Assembly (NCBI RefSeq): GCF_000449425.2
Contig: NZ_AVHW01000086.1
Location: 124,001 to 188,000 of the forward strand
Direction of reading: 5' to 3'
Source of the DNA: Clostridioides difficile CD160
Lineage (GTDB): Bacteria > Bacillota > Clostridia > Peptostreptococcales > Peptostreptococcaceae
Length of the DNA: 64,000 bases
A program made the translations under genes and the position numbers. Of the stretch, positions 36,550 through 45,997 are shown piece after piece. Each line of letters opens with the position of its first letter. Position 1 is the first letter of the stretch. A model generated the notes under the pieces. That model made no database searches, was not told the DNA's origin, and saw nothing but the letters and a program-made list of their open reading frames with translations.

Positions 36550-37628
36550 TTATTTGTCTAAAATCATCAAATCTTTAGGGAATTTAGTAAGTCTTTCTGG
36601 ACCATTTTTAGTAATCAGAACAGTATCTTCTATTCTAACTCCACCCCATCCTGGGAAATAAATACCTGGTTCCATTGTTATTATACATCCCTCTTCTATA
36701 ATTTTATCACCATAATTACCAATGAAAGGTTCTTCATGAACATCTCTACCAACTCCATGCCCTATACCTTGATAATAATAATCTTCATATTTCTTGACAA
36801 CTTTTCTTACTCAGCATCTGGGATTGTAGCATGTACACCAACTTTCATGTTTTCAACACCTACATTTTGTGCTTCTTTAACCAAATTATATACCTCTAGT
36901 TGTTTTTCAGAAGCTTCTCCAACTACAAAAGTTCTAGTTGTATCAGATATATAACCATTATACATAGCACCGTAGTCTATAAGTACAAAGTCGCCTTTTT
37001 CTATAATCTTATCACTAGGTTTACCATGAAGTAACGAAGTCTTTGCACCTGATATCAATATAGTCTCAAAGCCTATATTTTGTGCTCCATTCATCTTCAT
37101 GAAATACTCCAATTTTGTAGCCAGCTCAATTTCGCTAACTCCAGCTTTTATGTGTGGAATCAATTCTTCTAATGCCTTATCTGCTATATCACATGCTTTT
37201 CTTGTATTCTTTATTTCTTCTTCATCTTTTACGTATCTTAATGTCTCTACAATATTTTCTGTAGGTATTAATTCTCCATTATCTTTCTCAATTAGATTTT
37301 TAAGTTCCTCATATTTATCGAATACTATATTAGTTCTTTCAAATCCAAGTTTCTTTATACCTATTTTATCACACACACTTTTTACTGCTTTTGCCACACT
37401 TCTATCAAAGTTATGCCAATTTATAATTTCAAAGCCTTTGCAAACATTTTCCGCAAGCTCCATATATCTACTATCAGTAACTAAGAAATTTCCGTCCTTA
37501 CAAATCACTGCATATGCTTCCTCATCAGGAAAACCACTTATATAATTTACATTGGTCTTCTTTGTTAAATACAGTGCATCAAGACCTTTGGATTCCAATA
37601 ATTCTACTACCTTTTTTACTCTGCTCAT
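36550..37628 (-). pseudogene. M24-family Xaa-Pro aminopeptidase, frameshifted near its C-terminal third
   Basis: The first part (37628 to 36807) encodes 273 residues: a creatinase-like N-terminal domain and the start of the pita-bread catalytic domain, with metal-ligand aspartates in L-I-D-Y-G and Y-I-S-D-T-T-R. It stops after I-P-D-A-E. The coding sequence continues directly in another frame (V-R-K-V-V-K-K-Y-E-D-Y) with the remaining ligands in G-I-G-H-G-V-G, M-E-P-G-I-Y and R-I-E-D-T, to a stop at 36550. One missing base at about 36808-36811 (GCTGAGTAAG where GCTGAGGTAAG would be read through) explains it. This is either a recent inactivating mutation or a sequence error; the rest looks intact. 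Confidence 0.82.
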
Positions 37629-38145
37629 GATTTTGCCTCCAAATAATAAATTTTACCTCAATTATATTATATCACTAATTAGTGTTCTTTTTTATCTAAT
37701 AGATACTTTATTTCTAAAATTTTTTCATATCTTTCTAACTTTATTTTAAGATTTCATTAGTTTTATCTAAGATATATTTATAATTGCAAATTACATTTAT
37801 ATTCATAAGTTCTGTCAATACTTATGAGGATTTTTTTCATTATATATGTGGGTTAATCAAAATTCAGTACCTACATCATGTGCATATGGGATACATAATA
37901 AAGTCGTTCCTTATGGAAGTATTAAACATTTGATTAAGCCTTTGCAAAAAAACCACGTTCCTTATGACTATATTGAAAATGAATGTTTTTTAGTTATAAA
38001 ATAGCTTATAAATAGAGTGTTTATGTGGATAATTCAAATTTTCATATAAAAATTTCAAGTAAAATATTTACAAAAACAATTATAAGAAAGATGGTGAATT
38101 GTTATATAATATTCACCGTCTTTCAGTCAATATCTGAAATAGATT
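37629..38145. other. Intergenic region with a relic or very small reading frame
   Basis: A 517-base stretch between the M24 gene and the flavoprotein gene. At 37846-38004 (+) a 52-codon frame runs from ATG to TAG (start M-W-V-N-Q-N-S-V-P-T), with the triplet V-P-Y occurring twice, but the only ribosome-like GAGGA is about 15 bases before the ATG. It is more likely a gene remnant than a functional gene. Otherwise no feature seen. Confidence 0.35.
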
Positions 38146-38721
38146 TTATATATTAATATACTTTGATATTTTAAATCCAAGATTATAGGCTTTTTTTAAT
38201 ATTTTAGTATTATTTTCAATTGAATTTTTTTCAAATGCTTTAGTCGCAATTATAGTTTTATAATGATTTAAACCCATTCCTTTAAGATGCTTACTTGTAT
38301 ATCTAAAATATCTTTTAAAGAATATTGATAGAGGTGCTGCTTGAGTATAAACCATAATTAGTTTTTTATCTCCAAATCTAGGCATATGTTTACCTTTATC
38401 TATTGTTGTAAGTGGATAAAGTCTATCTAATAATAACTTGGTTTGAGCTGATACCTGGCATATATAAACTGGTGAACCTATAATTACATACTCAGCCTTT
38501 TTTATATCTTCATATACTTGAATCATATCATCTTTAAGTGAACATGAATAATTTTTTCTACAATATAAACATCCCTGACAACCTTTAATATTCATATCAT
38601 TTAAGTAATACTTTTTTACATCAACATTATTTTTGTTTGCTCCTTTAATTATTTCATTAATTATTGTATCTACATTGCCATTTTTTCTTGGACTTCCTAC
38701 AAATGCTATTATTTTAGACAT
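38146..38721 (-). CDS. NADPH-dependent FMN reductase / iron-sulfur flavoprotein-like protein
   Basis: A 191-residue flavodoxin-fold protein. It has the FMN phosphate loop V-G-S-P-R-K-N-G-N, a cysteine cluster C-Q-G-C-L-Y-C-R-K-N-Y-S-C of the type that binds iron-sulfur in such flavoproteins, and I-G-S-P-V-Y for the flavin. It probably transfers electrons or reduces a small molecule. The start at 38721 has AGGAGTG upstream. It is about 250 bases from the arsenic-type genes and may be independent of them. Confidence 0.8.
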   Translation of the reverse strand: MSKIIAFVGSPRKNGNVDTIINEIIKGANKNNVDVKKYYLNDMNIKGCQGCLYCRKNYSCSLKDDMIQVYEDIKKAEYVIIGSPVYICQVSAQTKLLLDRLYPLTTIDKGKHMPRFGDKKLIMVYTQAAPLSIFFKRYFRYTSKHLKGMGLNHYKTIIATKAFEKNSIENNTKILKKAYNLGFKISKYINI

Positions 38722-38974
38722 TTTCAACACTCCTATTTAATATATATTTGCTATATTAAGAAATATTTGCTCCAAATATTTTTCAATTTCTTCATCTTTT
38801 CAATTTCAAAATTATTATAAAATATTGTATCTATTTTATTTATTGTATTTTCAGGCATTTTAATAACATTATCTACTTTTTTAGTGTTTGATATGAGCCT
38901 AGTTTAATATTATATTACTAATTTACTGTTTATAAGCAAGATTGATAATTGTATAAAAAAGAGAAGTTGAGATT

Positions 38975-39391
38975 TTAATAAATACTATTCATTTTGATTC
39001 TTTTGGAAAGTAACAATATTTTATCTAATATTTCATTTATCACAAAGATAAATTCTTCATCACTTTTTCCTGTGGGGTCATTCAGTCCCCAATCTTCTCT
39101 ATATATACATGGAAGATATGGACATTCTACATTACACCCCATTGTAATAATAATATCAACTTCGGGTATGTCTTTTAGTAGCTTTGAATATTGTTCTTTT
39201 TCCATATCTATATTATAAATTTTTTTCATTAAACGTACAGCATCTTGATTTATTTGTGACTTCACTTCAGTACCTGCTGAATAACTTTCAAAAATATCTA
39301 AACCTAGTTTCTTTCCTAATGCTTCTGCTATTTGACTTCGACAAGAGTTATGAACACAGATAAAAGCTACTTTGGGTTTATAGGCTACCAT
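38975..39391 (-). CDS. arsC: Thioredoxin-coupled arsenate reductase (ArsC family)
   Basis: A 138-residue low-molecular-weight phosphatase-fold protein. The P-loop C-V-H-N-S-C-R-S (CX5R) is present, as are a second pair of cysteines in M-G-C-N-V-E-C-P and the D-W-G-L-N-D-P motif, all typical of the thioredoxin-type arsenate reductase that turns arsenate into arsenite. It overlaps the preceding redox gene by 14 bases and is the last gene of the arsR-permease operon. Confidence 0.88.
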   Translation of the reverse strand: MVAYKPKVAFICVHNSCRSQIAEALGKKLGLDIFESYSAGTEVKSQINQDAVRLMKKIYNIDMEKEQYSKLLKDIPEVDIIITMGCNVECPYLPCIYREDWGLNDPTGKSDEEFIFVINEILDKILLLSKRIKMNSIY

Positions 39392-39727
39392 GTTTTTCCC
39401 TTTCTATAATTGCTTTCACTTCATCAATTGTTAAGACCTTACCATATGATACAACCTTGCTATTTATAACAAGTGCAGGAGTACTCATTACTCCATAGCT
39501 AGCAATTTGAGTAAAATCAGTTATGTGCTCAATATTGAAATCTAAATTCATTTCTGAAATTGCTGTACGTGTTGCATTTTCTAAAGCGATACATTTTGCA
39601 CAACCAGAGCCTAGAACTTTGATTCCATCTTTTTTCTTTGTCATTTCTGCATGTTCCATAGTTTCTGATGTACAATTTCCACTACAGCAACATGATTTTT
39701 TTCTTCTTTTTTATCAAATAATTTCAT
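39378..39727 (-). CDS. Thioredoxin-like small redox protein with an A7 frameshift in its N-terminal tail
   Basis: The C-terminal part (from 39659) is a small redox-active disulfide protein of about 80 residues with the active site G-S-G-C-A-K-C and T-P-A-L-V-I-N. Upstream, an excellent AGGAGG site and ATG at 39727 start a frame (M-K-L-F-D-K-K-E-E-K) that leads into S-C-C-C-S-G-N-C-T-S-E only if one base is gained in the run of seven A (39696-39702). The Cys-rich tail then joins the conserved domain. No ribosome site lies before the internal ATG at 39659. Slippage on the A run, a mutation or a sequencing error are all possible. Its neighbours suggest a role in metalloid reduction or trafficking. 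Confidence 0.75.
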
Positions 39728-39746
39728 ATTAATTTCCTCCTAGTTT

Positions 39747-40763
39747 TTATAATATTAAGAATGTATGCAAAACATTAAACATATAACCAACAGCGATAAT
39801 ACCAATTGTACAGATAGCTATAAATAAGGCAAGTAGTTTTGGTTTTACAGCTTTTTTAAGCATAATCATAGATGGTAAACTTAATGTTGTTACAGCCATC
39901 ATAAATGCAAGTACAGTTCCTAATTGTGCACCCTTGATTAGCAATGCTTCTGCAACAGGTATTGTTCCAAAAATATCTGCATACATAGGAATACCAACCA
40001 ATGTTGCTAAAATAACACCAAACGGATTGTCACTACCTAGAATTGTTTCTATCCAAGTTTCTGGAATCCAGTTGTGAATTATAGCACCAATTCCTACCCC
40101 TACTAAAATATAAGGGAATACTTTTTTAAATGTTTCACTAACTTGTTCTTTCGCATATTGAACTCTATCTTTTCGTGTCAAAGATGGTGAATCAATATCT
40201 ACATGACTTGCATTTTGTATAAAGTCTTCAACATATTTTTCCATGTGCAATTTTTCGATAATAGTACCACCAATAACTGCAATTAATAGTCCAACTATTA
40301 CATAAACAATTGCAACTTTTGCACCAAATATACTCATAAGGAGTACAAGACTTCCCAAATCTACCATAGGAGATGAAATCAAGAAAGAAAAAGTAACTCC
40401 TAAAGGAAGCCCTGCACTTGTAAAACCTATAAAAAGTGGTATAGAAGAACAGGAACAAAATGGAGTTACTGTCCCTAATAACGCAGAAACAATATTTGCT
40501 CCAATACCATGAAAGCGACCTAAAATTTTCTTGCTTCTTTCTGGTGGAAAATAACTTTGTATATAAGATATAATAAAAATCAAAATACATAATAGTATAG
40601 TGATTTTTATAACATCATAAAAAAAGAATTGAACACTACCACCTAGTCGTGTAGTATTATCTAATCCTAAAAATGATAATGTGTTGCCAATAAAACTATT
40701 TAGCCATTTCATGCCAAGAATTTGGTCTTGAAAAAACAGTATGCCTATTTGTAATATTTCCAA
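39747..40763 (-). CDS. COG0701 (DUF318/ArsP-like) permease
   Basis: A 338-residue membrane protein with about eight helices and the family signature P-F-C-S-C-S-S-I-P-L, whose vicinal cysteines are used for trivalent organoarsenical binding in ArsP. A second family motif with T-L-V-G-I-P-M-Y-A is in the later half. The context (arsR upstream, redox protein and arsC downstream) makes it the efflux component of a metalloid resistance operon. An operator copy lies 25 bases upstream of its start. A second member of the family is at 58228-59313. Confidence 0.88.
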   Translation of the reverse strand: MEILQIGILFFQDQILGMKWLNSFIGNTLSFLGLDNTTRLGGSVQFFFYDVIKITILLCILIFIISYIQSYFPPERSKKILGRFHGIGANIVSALLGTVTPFCSCSSIPLFIGFTSAGLPLGVTFSFLISSPMVDLGSLVLLMSIFGAKVAIVYVIVGLLIAVIGGTIIEKLHMEKYVEDFIQNASHVDIDSPSLTRKDRVQYAKEQVSETFKKVFPYILVGVGIGAIIHNWIPETWIETILGSDNPFGVILATLVGIPMYADIFGTIPVAEALLIKGAQLGTVLAFMMAVTTLSLPSMIMLKKAVKPKLLALFIAICTIGIIAVGYMFNVLHTFLIL

Positions 40764-40787
40764 AACAATTCCTCCATTCTATTTTTC

Positions 40788-40807
40788 ATATCAATTTTAT
40801 TTGATAT
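40788..40807. promoter_or_regulatory. ArsR operator copy between arsR and the permease gene
   Basis: ATATCAATTTTATTTGATAT, a perfect 7-base inverted repeat around six bases, the same half site as at 41157 and 41215. Confidence 0.75.
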
Positions 40808-40841
40808 GTTTTTTTTAATAAAAGCCATCTGTAGATGACTT

Positions 40842-41144
40842 TTATTTGCAAGATTCTGTATCTGTATTAGGTGTTGTGATTTCTAATAAACGCTTACTAG
40901 CATATTCACTGCCCTTTTTACTAAGGCTATAATGTGTCCATTTTCCATCTTGTCTTGATGATACTATGCCAGATTCACACAATATTTTCATGTGATAAGA
41001 TAGTGCAGATTGACCAATATTCATTTTATCAATTAAAACACAAGCACATTTTTCGCCACTCCTTAAAAGTTCGAGAATTAAAAGCCTTTTTTCATCACAA
41101 AGGGCTTTAAATATTTTTGCATCATTTTTATAGTTAATCATCAT
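40842..41144 (-). CDS. arsR: ArsR/SmtB-family metalloregulator
   Basis: A 100-residue winged-helix repressor. The recognition helix region is S-A-L-S-Y-H-M-K-I-L-C-E-S-G-I-V, and a cysteine pair (K-C-A-C-V) lies in the helix where ArsR proteins bind arsenite or antimonite; another cysteine is near the C-terminus. It is the first gene of the operon and is flanked by copies of one inverted repeat (41157-41176, 41215-41234, 40788-40807), so it should repress its own promoter. The start has GAGAGGTG upstream; a second ATG follows directly. Confidence 0.9.
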   Translation of the reverse strand: MMINYKNDAKIFKALCDEKRLLILELLRSGEKCACVLIDKMNIGQSALSYHMKILCESGIVSSRQDGKWTHYSLSKKGSEYASKRLLEITTPNTDTESCK

Positions 41145-41156
41145 TTTTCACCTCTC

Positions 41157-41176
41157 ATATCAATTTTTTTTGATGT
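41157..41176. promoter_or_regulatory. ArsR operator between promoter and arsR start
   Basis: ATATCAATTTTTTTTGATGT, inverted repeat with TCAA/TTGA core, located just downstream of the -10 box. Confidence 0.75.
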
Positions 41177-41180
41177 GTTT

Positions 41181-41209
41181 ATCGTACTATACTAATCTTA
41201 CTTTGTCAA
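41181..41209 (-). promoter_or_regulatory. Promoter of the ars operon
   Basis: On the minus strand TTGACA (41204-41209) and TACGAT (41181-41186) are 17 bases apart. Operator copies lie on both sides. Confidence 0.8.
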
Positions 41210-41214
41210 CAGTC

Positions 41215-41234
41215 ACATCAATTTTTTTTGATAT
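41215..41234. promoter_or_regulatory. ArsR operator upstream of the -35 box
   Basis: ACATCAATTTTTTTTGATAT, the mirror arrangement of the copy at 41157, 58 bases away. Confidence 0.75.
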
Positions 41235-41399
41235 GATTTATTGATTATTTTTTTGACTAAATGCTCTATACTTAAATAATTTTCCTTTAGACATAAATCT
41301 TAATTAATATCCTCTACAACAAGATATTCTTTTATAGTCTAAATTCTAATTACTTTTTTATAGAACTATTTAAATGAGAAAAAAGTAATTAGAAATGGA

Positions 41400-41578
41400 G
41401 GAATAGAAAGGTAGATAAAAATTAGAAACAGAAATTAAGGATAATTTAAATATTCCTTTTAATGAAACTAGATTTACAACTGTATTTAAATTAAATAATT
41501 TATCAGAAAAAGACATCTTAGGGTTTTGTAAAAGTAATTTAAGAATAGATATATCTTTCTTAGAAAAAATACAAAAAT
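41400..41578 (+). pseudogene. Gene remnant between the ars and grd operons
   Basis: A frame from about 41426 reads L-E-T-E-I-K-D-N-L-N-I-P-F-N-E and then G-F-C-K-S-N-L-R-I-D-I-S-F-L-E to a TAA at 41578. It has no start codon because stops lie just upstream in frame. It looks like the C-terminal end of a lost gene; I do not recognise the family. Confidence 0.4.
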
Positions 41579-41607
41579 AAGGTTATGATTTTCAAAACCA
41601 TAACCTT
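41570..41607 (-). terminator. Terminator of the glycine reductase operon
   Basis: On the minus strand AAGGTTATG pairs with CATAACCTT around an AT loop, followed by ATTTTTGTATTTTTT. It lies about 105 bases after the grdD stop. Confidence 0.8.
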
Positions 41608-41713
41608 GTAAATACTTAATTATCACTTAAAAAATAAATTTATATTTAAAGAGTACACATAAACATTTCCAAACTCATCAATTGGAAAGTCACATCTTTT
41701 AATATACTCCTAC

Positions 41714-42859
41714 CTATTTTGCAGTATATCCAGCTTTAATTAAAGTTTCAACTGCTAAATCACCTTTAGCTTCATTTACTAAAACTATTGGACCTGTACA
41801 ACCCATACCACTTTCAGCATAGATTCCATTTTTCCACAACTCAGATACTGCATCTTCTAAGTCCATTATGTCAACACCAGCTATTTGACGAGTAACAATC
41901 TCTTTATCTGGCATTTTAATTTCTACTTTTTCAGCTTTAACTTCTTTTTTAGTAAGAGAAGCTATAATATCATCAAATTTTGCTTTTTTAACTTTTGCAA
42001 ATTCATTTCTTGCAACATTACTTATATCGCCCTTTACAACATCATAAGCGTATTTTAGTGCATTTGCTACTACTGGAGAACCTGATGCTCTTGATACTAT
42101 AAGGACTCTTCTATCATAGTCTTCTCCAACCCCAGGACCATATCCAAAACCTTGAGCTTCATAATCTCCACCTGTAGTATATGAAGAAAATACTTTCATA
42201 AATATATTTCCAGATAATGTATCAGTAACCATAACATCAGGAGCACCTACAAGTAAATCATTACCTCTCATTACACACCCACCATCTGCTCTAATTGAAT
42301 CAGCAAATTCCATGTCATATCCATTATCTTTTAATTCTTTTAAACATTTCTCAACTTGTCTTGCCCCATCTACATTAAGTATTCCAACTTTTGGGCATTT
42401 ATTACCCATTGATTTGGCTGTAGCGATACCATAAATGGCATTTCTCACCATTGCTTCTATTCTATTAGTAGCACTTGTTCCTGTTGTAGTTGCAAGTATC
42501 ATTTCTTTTCCTTTAGCTGGAGTTATAACTCTACCTACTGTAGATACACCTATTGGAAAATTATAATGCATAGTAACACAAGCATCAATGTATCCTGAAT
42601 CTAATAATTCTTCCATTTTTACATGCATTTCTTTTTCATCATTAACTTCAACTACTTCAAGGTCAGTTTCTACTTTTGGTCCAATAAGTACTATATCAAA
42701 TAAATTAGATTTTGCTAATTGTGCACCATTAACCATGTTCTCTACACCATGTTCACTTCCAAGTGTAGTCACACCAATTTTTACTTTTTTGCCAAATTCG
42801 CCGCTTTCTATTGCATTAGCTACTTCTAAGAATACATCTGCGATTACTTTTTTTGACAT
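41714..42859 (-). CDS. grdD: Glycine reductase component C, alpha subunit
   Basis: A 381-residue subunit of the complex C that releases acetyl phosphate from the enzyme-bound acetyl thioester. It resembles PlsX-type phosphate acyltransferases (K-I-G-V-T-T-L-G-S-E-H-G-V, T-T-T-G-T-S-A-T-N-R) and ends with a GrdD-specific tail holding G-M-G-C-T-G-P. It is the last gene of the operon, 10 bases after grdC. Confidence 0.94.
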   Translation of the reverse strand: MSKKVIADVFLEVANAIESGEFGKKVKIGVTTLGSEHGVENMVNGAQLAKSNLFDIVLIGPKVETDLEVVEVNDEKEMHVKMEELLDSGYIDACVTMHYNFPIGVSTVGRVITPAKGKEMILATTTGTSATNRIEAMVRNAIYGIATAKSMGNKCPKVGILNVDGARQVEKCLKELKDNGYDMEFADSIRADGGCVMRGNDLLVGAPDVMVTDTLSGNIFMKVFSSYTTGGDYEAQGFGYGPGVGEDYDRRVLIVSRASGSPVVANALKYAYDVVKGDISNVARNEFAKVKKAKFDDIIASLTKKEVKAEKVEIKMPDKEIVTRQIAGVDIMDLEDAVSELWKNGIYAESGMGCTGPIVLVNEAKGDLAVETLIKAGYTAK

Positions 42860-42869
42860 ATCCTCACCC

Positions 42870-44402
42870 CTATTCTTCTAACATGTCTAGTGCTAGTTTT
42901 TTCATAGATTCAGCTATTATCTTCTTAATCTCATCCTTAGATATTCCTGAAGTCTCTTCAGTAACACCTGTATTTCTTTCAGCTATAAAAGATACTCCAT
43001 CAAATAAGTTAGTCATTCTTCCTAAGAATAAACTACCTTTTCCAACTATCATAGCTCTATTTCTATCTCCTGTAGTTAAATCATCTATTAAAAATCCTAT
43101 ATAAGGAGCTCCTGATGGTATATGTCCTTGAGTTGGTGCCCATCCTGGTAATCCTTTATTAGAAACAAAGTCTTTTAACTCTTTCTTTTCTAAGTCTCCA
43201 CGCTTAACAGCAAGTGCTCCTATCATTTTGTAGTTTGCTTCTGGAACATCTCCTGCTCCTGCTGGCTTAGTTATATCTGGGTTTTGCATTTCAACAGAGT
43301 ATACATCAACATCTGTTATTTTTAAATTAGCTCTATCAAGACCTGAAGTTATAAGTGCTGTCATAACTGCTTGAGGTGAAGAACCAGTTCCAACAGTATG
43401 CTTACCTGTTAAATCAGTTCTTATAACTGGGTTTACACCATCATTTTCAGATACAAGTACTGCAAATCCTCCAACAACATCTTCAAGTACAGGAAGTCCT
43501 TTTTTAACATGGTCCTTAGCATTCATTCCAAGTTTAGCACTTGCTCCACCTGCTACTACCATTACGTTTTTGTGTATTCCAGCTTTTACTAGAGCTGCAG
43601 CTTGAATTAATGCATGTGTTGGTGCTGCACAGAATCCTCTTGTATCAGAACCAGTTGCATTTTGAAGTCCTGCTATCTCAGCTATTGATTTAGCAAAGTT
43701 TCCTCCACCTCTTTGGTTTATATCTCCACAAGCTTCTTCTGAACACTCAATAACATAATCTATTTCAGCAGGGTCTATTTTGCTATGTCTTAGCATTTGA
43801 ATAGCAGATAAAACTCCAGATGCTTTTACTACTAGATTTTCAAACATTGTATGGGCATTTAAGTTAACATCTACATCATGTGCTCTTTTTACATAACCAA
43901 TGAATTTCCCATTATGGTATAATCCTTCTGCTATGTGTGTTGCTACTAATTCTTTACCTTCTTCTATATCATCACCCTTTAATTTACCTACAAATGGAGC
44001 AATTTCAGGGTAGTTATTTTCGATTTTTGGTTTTACTTCATCAATAAATTCTTGTGATAATTTTACCAAATCAAATGCATCACTTATTTGCATTAAAGCT
44101 ATGAACTCATCTTGAGGCATTATTTCTCCAAACTTACCATTTCTATTTCCCTCAATCTTTTGTTCACACCATGGCATTGGTAAATCTCTTAATTCCTCTG
44201 GTCTTCTATTTCCTATATAAACTTGATTTGGCATGTAGTTAACTACATCTTCATAACTTCTTATATGATTGCTTACTTCCTTTAAAAATTCTGAATCTGG
44301 ATTTGTTGCTCTTTCAACTGTACAAGTACTTCCATTTTGCACTATCATATCTGGAGTATGAATAAGTACATAGCCTGCCCCTTTTAAAACTGGATAAGTC
44401 AT
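42870..44402 (-). CDS. grdC: Glycine reductase component C, beta subunit
   Basis: A 510-residue thiolase-fold subunit (related to KAS III) that carries the acetyl group. Family features include G-S-D-T-R-G-F-C-A-A-P-T-H with the likely catalytic cysteine and V-V-A-G-G-A-S-A-K. The start at 44402 has GGAGGTGCAC directly upstream; an earlier in-frame start would read through this site. A 250-base gap with a strong stem-loop separates it from grdB. Confidence 0.94.
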   Translation of the reverse strand: MTYPVLKGAGYVLIHTPDMIVQNGSTCTVERATNPDSEFLKEVSNHIRSYEDVVNYMPNQVYIGNRRPEELRDLPMPWCEQKIEGNRNGKFGEIMPQDEFIALMQISDAFDLVKLSQEFIDEVKPKIENNYPEIAPFVGKLKGDDIEEGKELVATHIAEGLYHNGKFIGYVKRAHDVDVNLNAHTMFENLVVKASGVLSAIQMLRHSKIDPAEIDYVIECSEEACGDINQRGGGNFAKSIAEIAGLQNATGSDTRGFCAAPTHALIQAAALVKAGIHKNVMVVAGGASAKLGMNAKDHVKKGLPVLEDVVGGFAVLVSENDGVNPVIRTDLTGKHTVGTGSSPQAVMTALITSGLDRANLKITDVDVYSVEMQNPDITKPAGAGDVPEANYKMIGALAVKRGDLEKKELKDFVSNKGLPGWAPTQGHIPSGAPYIGFLIDDLTTGDRNRAMIVGKGSLFLGRMTNLFDGVSFIAERNTGVTEETSGISKDEIKKIIAESMKKLALDMLEE

Positions 44403-44528
44403 TTTGTGCACCTCCATAAATTTTATGAACACTTATTTTTTAATTTAATTAAAGACTCTAATTGTTGTTATTTTTGTTTTGTTGTATATTTGATTCTATT
44501 ATTGTTTATGTATTTTGGCATTTTTTAA

Positions 44529-44571
44529 GATTTCATGAATGAATAACTCCAATTTACCCATTCATGAAATC
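44529..44571. other. Perfect 13-bp stem-loop between grdB and grdC
   Basis: GATTTCATGAATG and CATTCATGAAATC pair perfectly around a 17-base loop. On the transcribed strand it is not followed by a T run, so it is not a classical terminator; RNA processing, protection or partial attenuation inside the operon are possible. Confidence 0.7.
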
Positions 44572-44655
44572 TATATTATTTTTTTGTGTATAGTTATTTT
44601 TTATTTTTAGTGTGTGTTTATATTTTTATCTATATAATATATGTGTGTGTTATTT

Positions 44656-45966
44656 TTATTTTTCAAATACTGTTTGACCATCTACTTCTGTAGTTAAAGA
44701 GTTTAATGCTTTTTCTACAAGGCCTCTTCTTAAGGCTTTTTCTTCTGTAGGGTCAAGCGCTGGATTTCCAAGTGGATGAGGTATTGCTATAGTTGGAACT
44801 ATTCTATTAGCCCCTACTGTTAATGAAATAGGTACTACTGTACACATATGAACTACTGGAAGTCCAGTTTTTTCTATTTCTTTTACCATCGTTGCACCGC
44901 AACGAGTACAAGTACCTCATGTAGAAGTTAATATTACTGCATCTACACCATCAGCCACTAATGCTGCTCCAATTTCAGAAGCATATTTTTTAGAGTTTGC
45001 AACAGATGTACCGTTACCTACAGTTGTATAGAAAGTTTCATGTAATTTTCCAATTACACCTTCTTTTTCTAAATCTCTAAGAACATCAACAGGTAATACT
45101 CTATCTGCATCTAAATTTGCATACACTGGGTCATATCCACCATGTGCAGTTTCATAAGTCTCTTCTGTTAAGTCCATAACTCCTGCTATAGAATAAGTTC
45201 CATATTTAGAAGCTGAAGAAGACTCTATTCTATCTGGATTTCCTTTTGGAACTATACCACCAGAAGTAACTAAAGCTATTTTGCATTTTGATAAATCTTT
45301 TACAGCGTTGCTTGGGTCAACTCTATCAAAGTTTGGCATTGGGTATTCAGTTTCAAATGGTTCACCTTTTATTTTCTTAACTAACATGTCAACAGCTCTC
45401 TTAGAACCTCTGTCTTCATGGAAGTAGTTAACTCTTATTCCTCTAGCTATGTATCCTTCATCTTTAGGAGTTCCAATTTCTTCTCCATTAGCAAGTTTTA
45501 CTGCAAGTTTTGCTATTTTAGGAAGTGCTTTTCTCATACCTGCTGCAGAATCAGAAGTTTCTACTACATAAACATCTTTTTTGAACATATCTGCACCTGG
45601 ATTTTCAATATACATACCTGTTAGGGCTGGTATATTTAAAGCATCTTTTACAACTTTAGTTATTGTTCCAGCAGCAACTCCATATCTACCAGCATTAAAT
45701 GCAGGACCAGCTATGAAAAGTTGTGGTTCAAAACCTTTTATCATTCCTAAAACTTCTTCACTTGCACTGTCTATATTTTCATTGAAGTAGCTATCTCCAC
45801 ATACTACTGTTCCAACTATTTCAATATCTTCACCTAATAATTTATCAAGTTGTAAACTTATTGGAGGTAAAGTTTCTGCCACATGTGGCTTAGTATCAGC
45901 TTTTTCTTCTCCACCTATACCAGCAAAGAACTGATTAATATAATGTACCGCTTTTAGTTTTCCCAT
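44656..45966 (-). CDS. grdB: Glycine reductase selenoprotein B
   Basis: Substrate-specific selenoprotein of glycine reductase (436 residues), which activates glycine as a Schiff base and forms selenocysteine-bound carboxymethyl. An in-frame TGA at 44917-44919 encodes Sec350 in the context L-T-S-T-U-G-T-C-T-R-C-G, the known GrdB position. A hairpin CGTTGC-GGT-GCAACG begins 12 bases after the TGA and is a good bacterial SECIS candidate. Reading it as two genes would be wrong, since both parts are in frame and match the full family length. Confidence 0.96.
44890..44904 (-). promoter_or_regulatory. Candidate SECIS hairpin of grdB
   Basis: A six-base-pair stem with a GGT loop, 12 bases downstream of the Sec codon, where bacterial SelB-binding hairpins lie. 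Confidence 0.65.
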
Positions 45967-45997
45967 CTCTTAGTTTCACCCCTTTTGCTTTTAGGCA

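Noticed and set aside
44529-44571. Intrinsic terminator after grdB
   Set aside because: On the transcribed strand the stem is followed by TTAAAAAATG, not by a T run.
44656-45966. GrdB as two separate genes (44656-44889 and 44917-45966)
   Set aside because: Both parts are in one frame, split only by TGA at the known Sec position, and together have the normal length.
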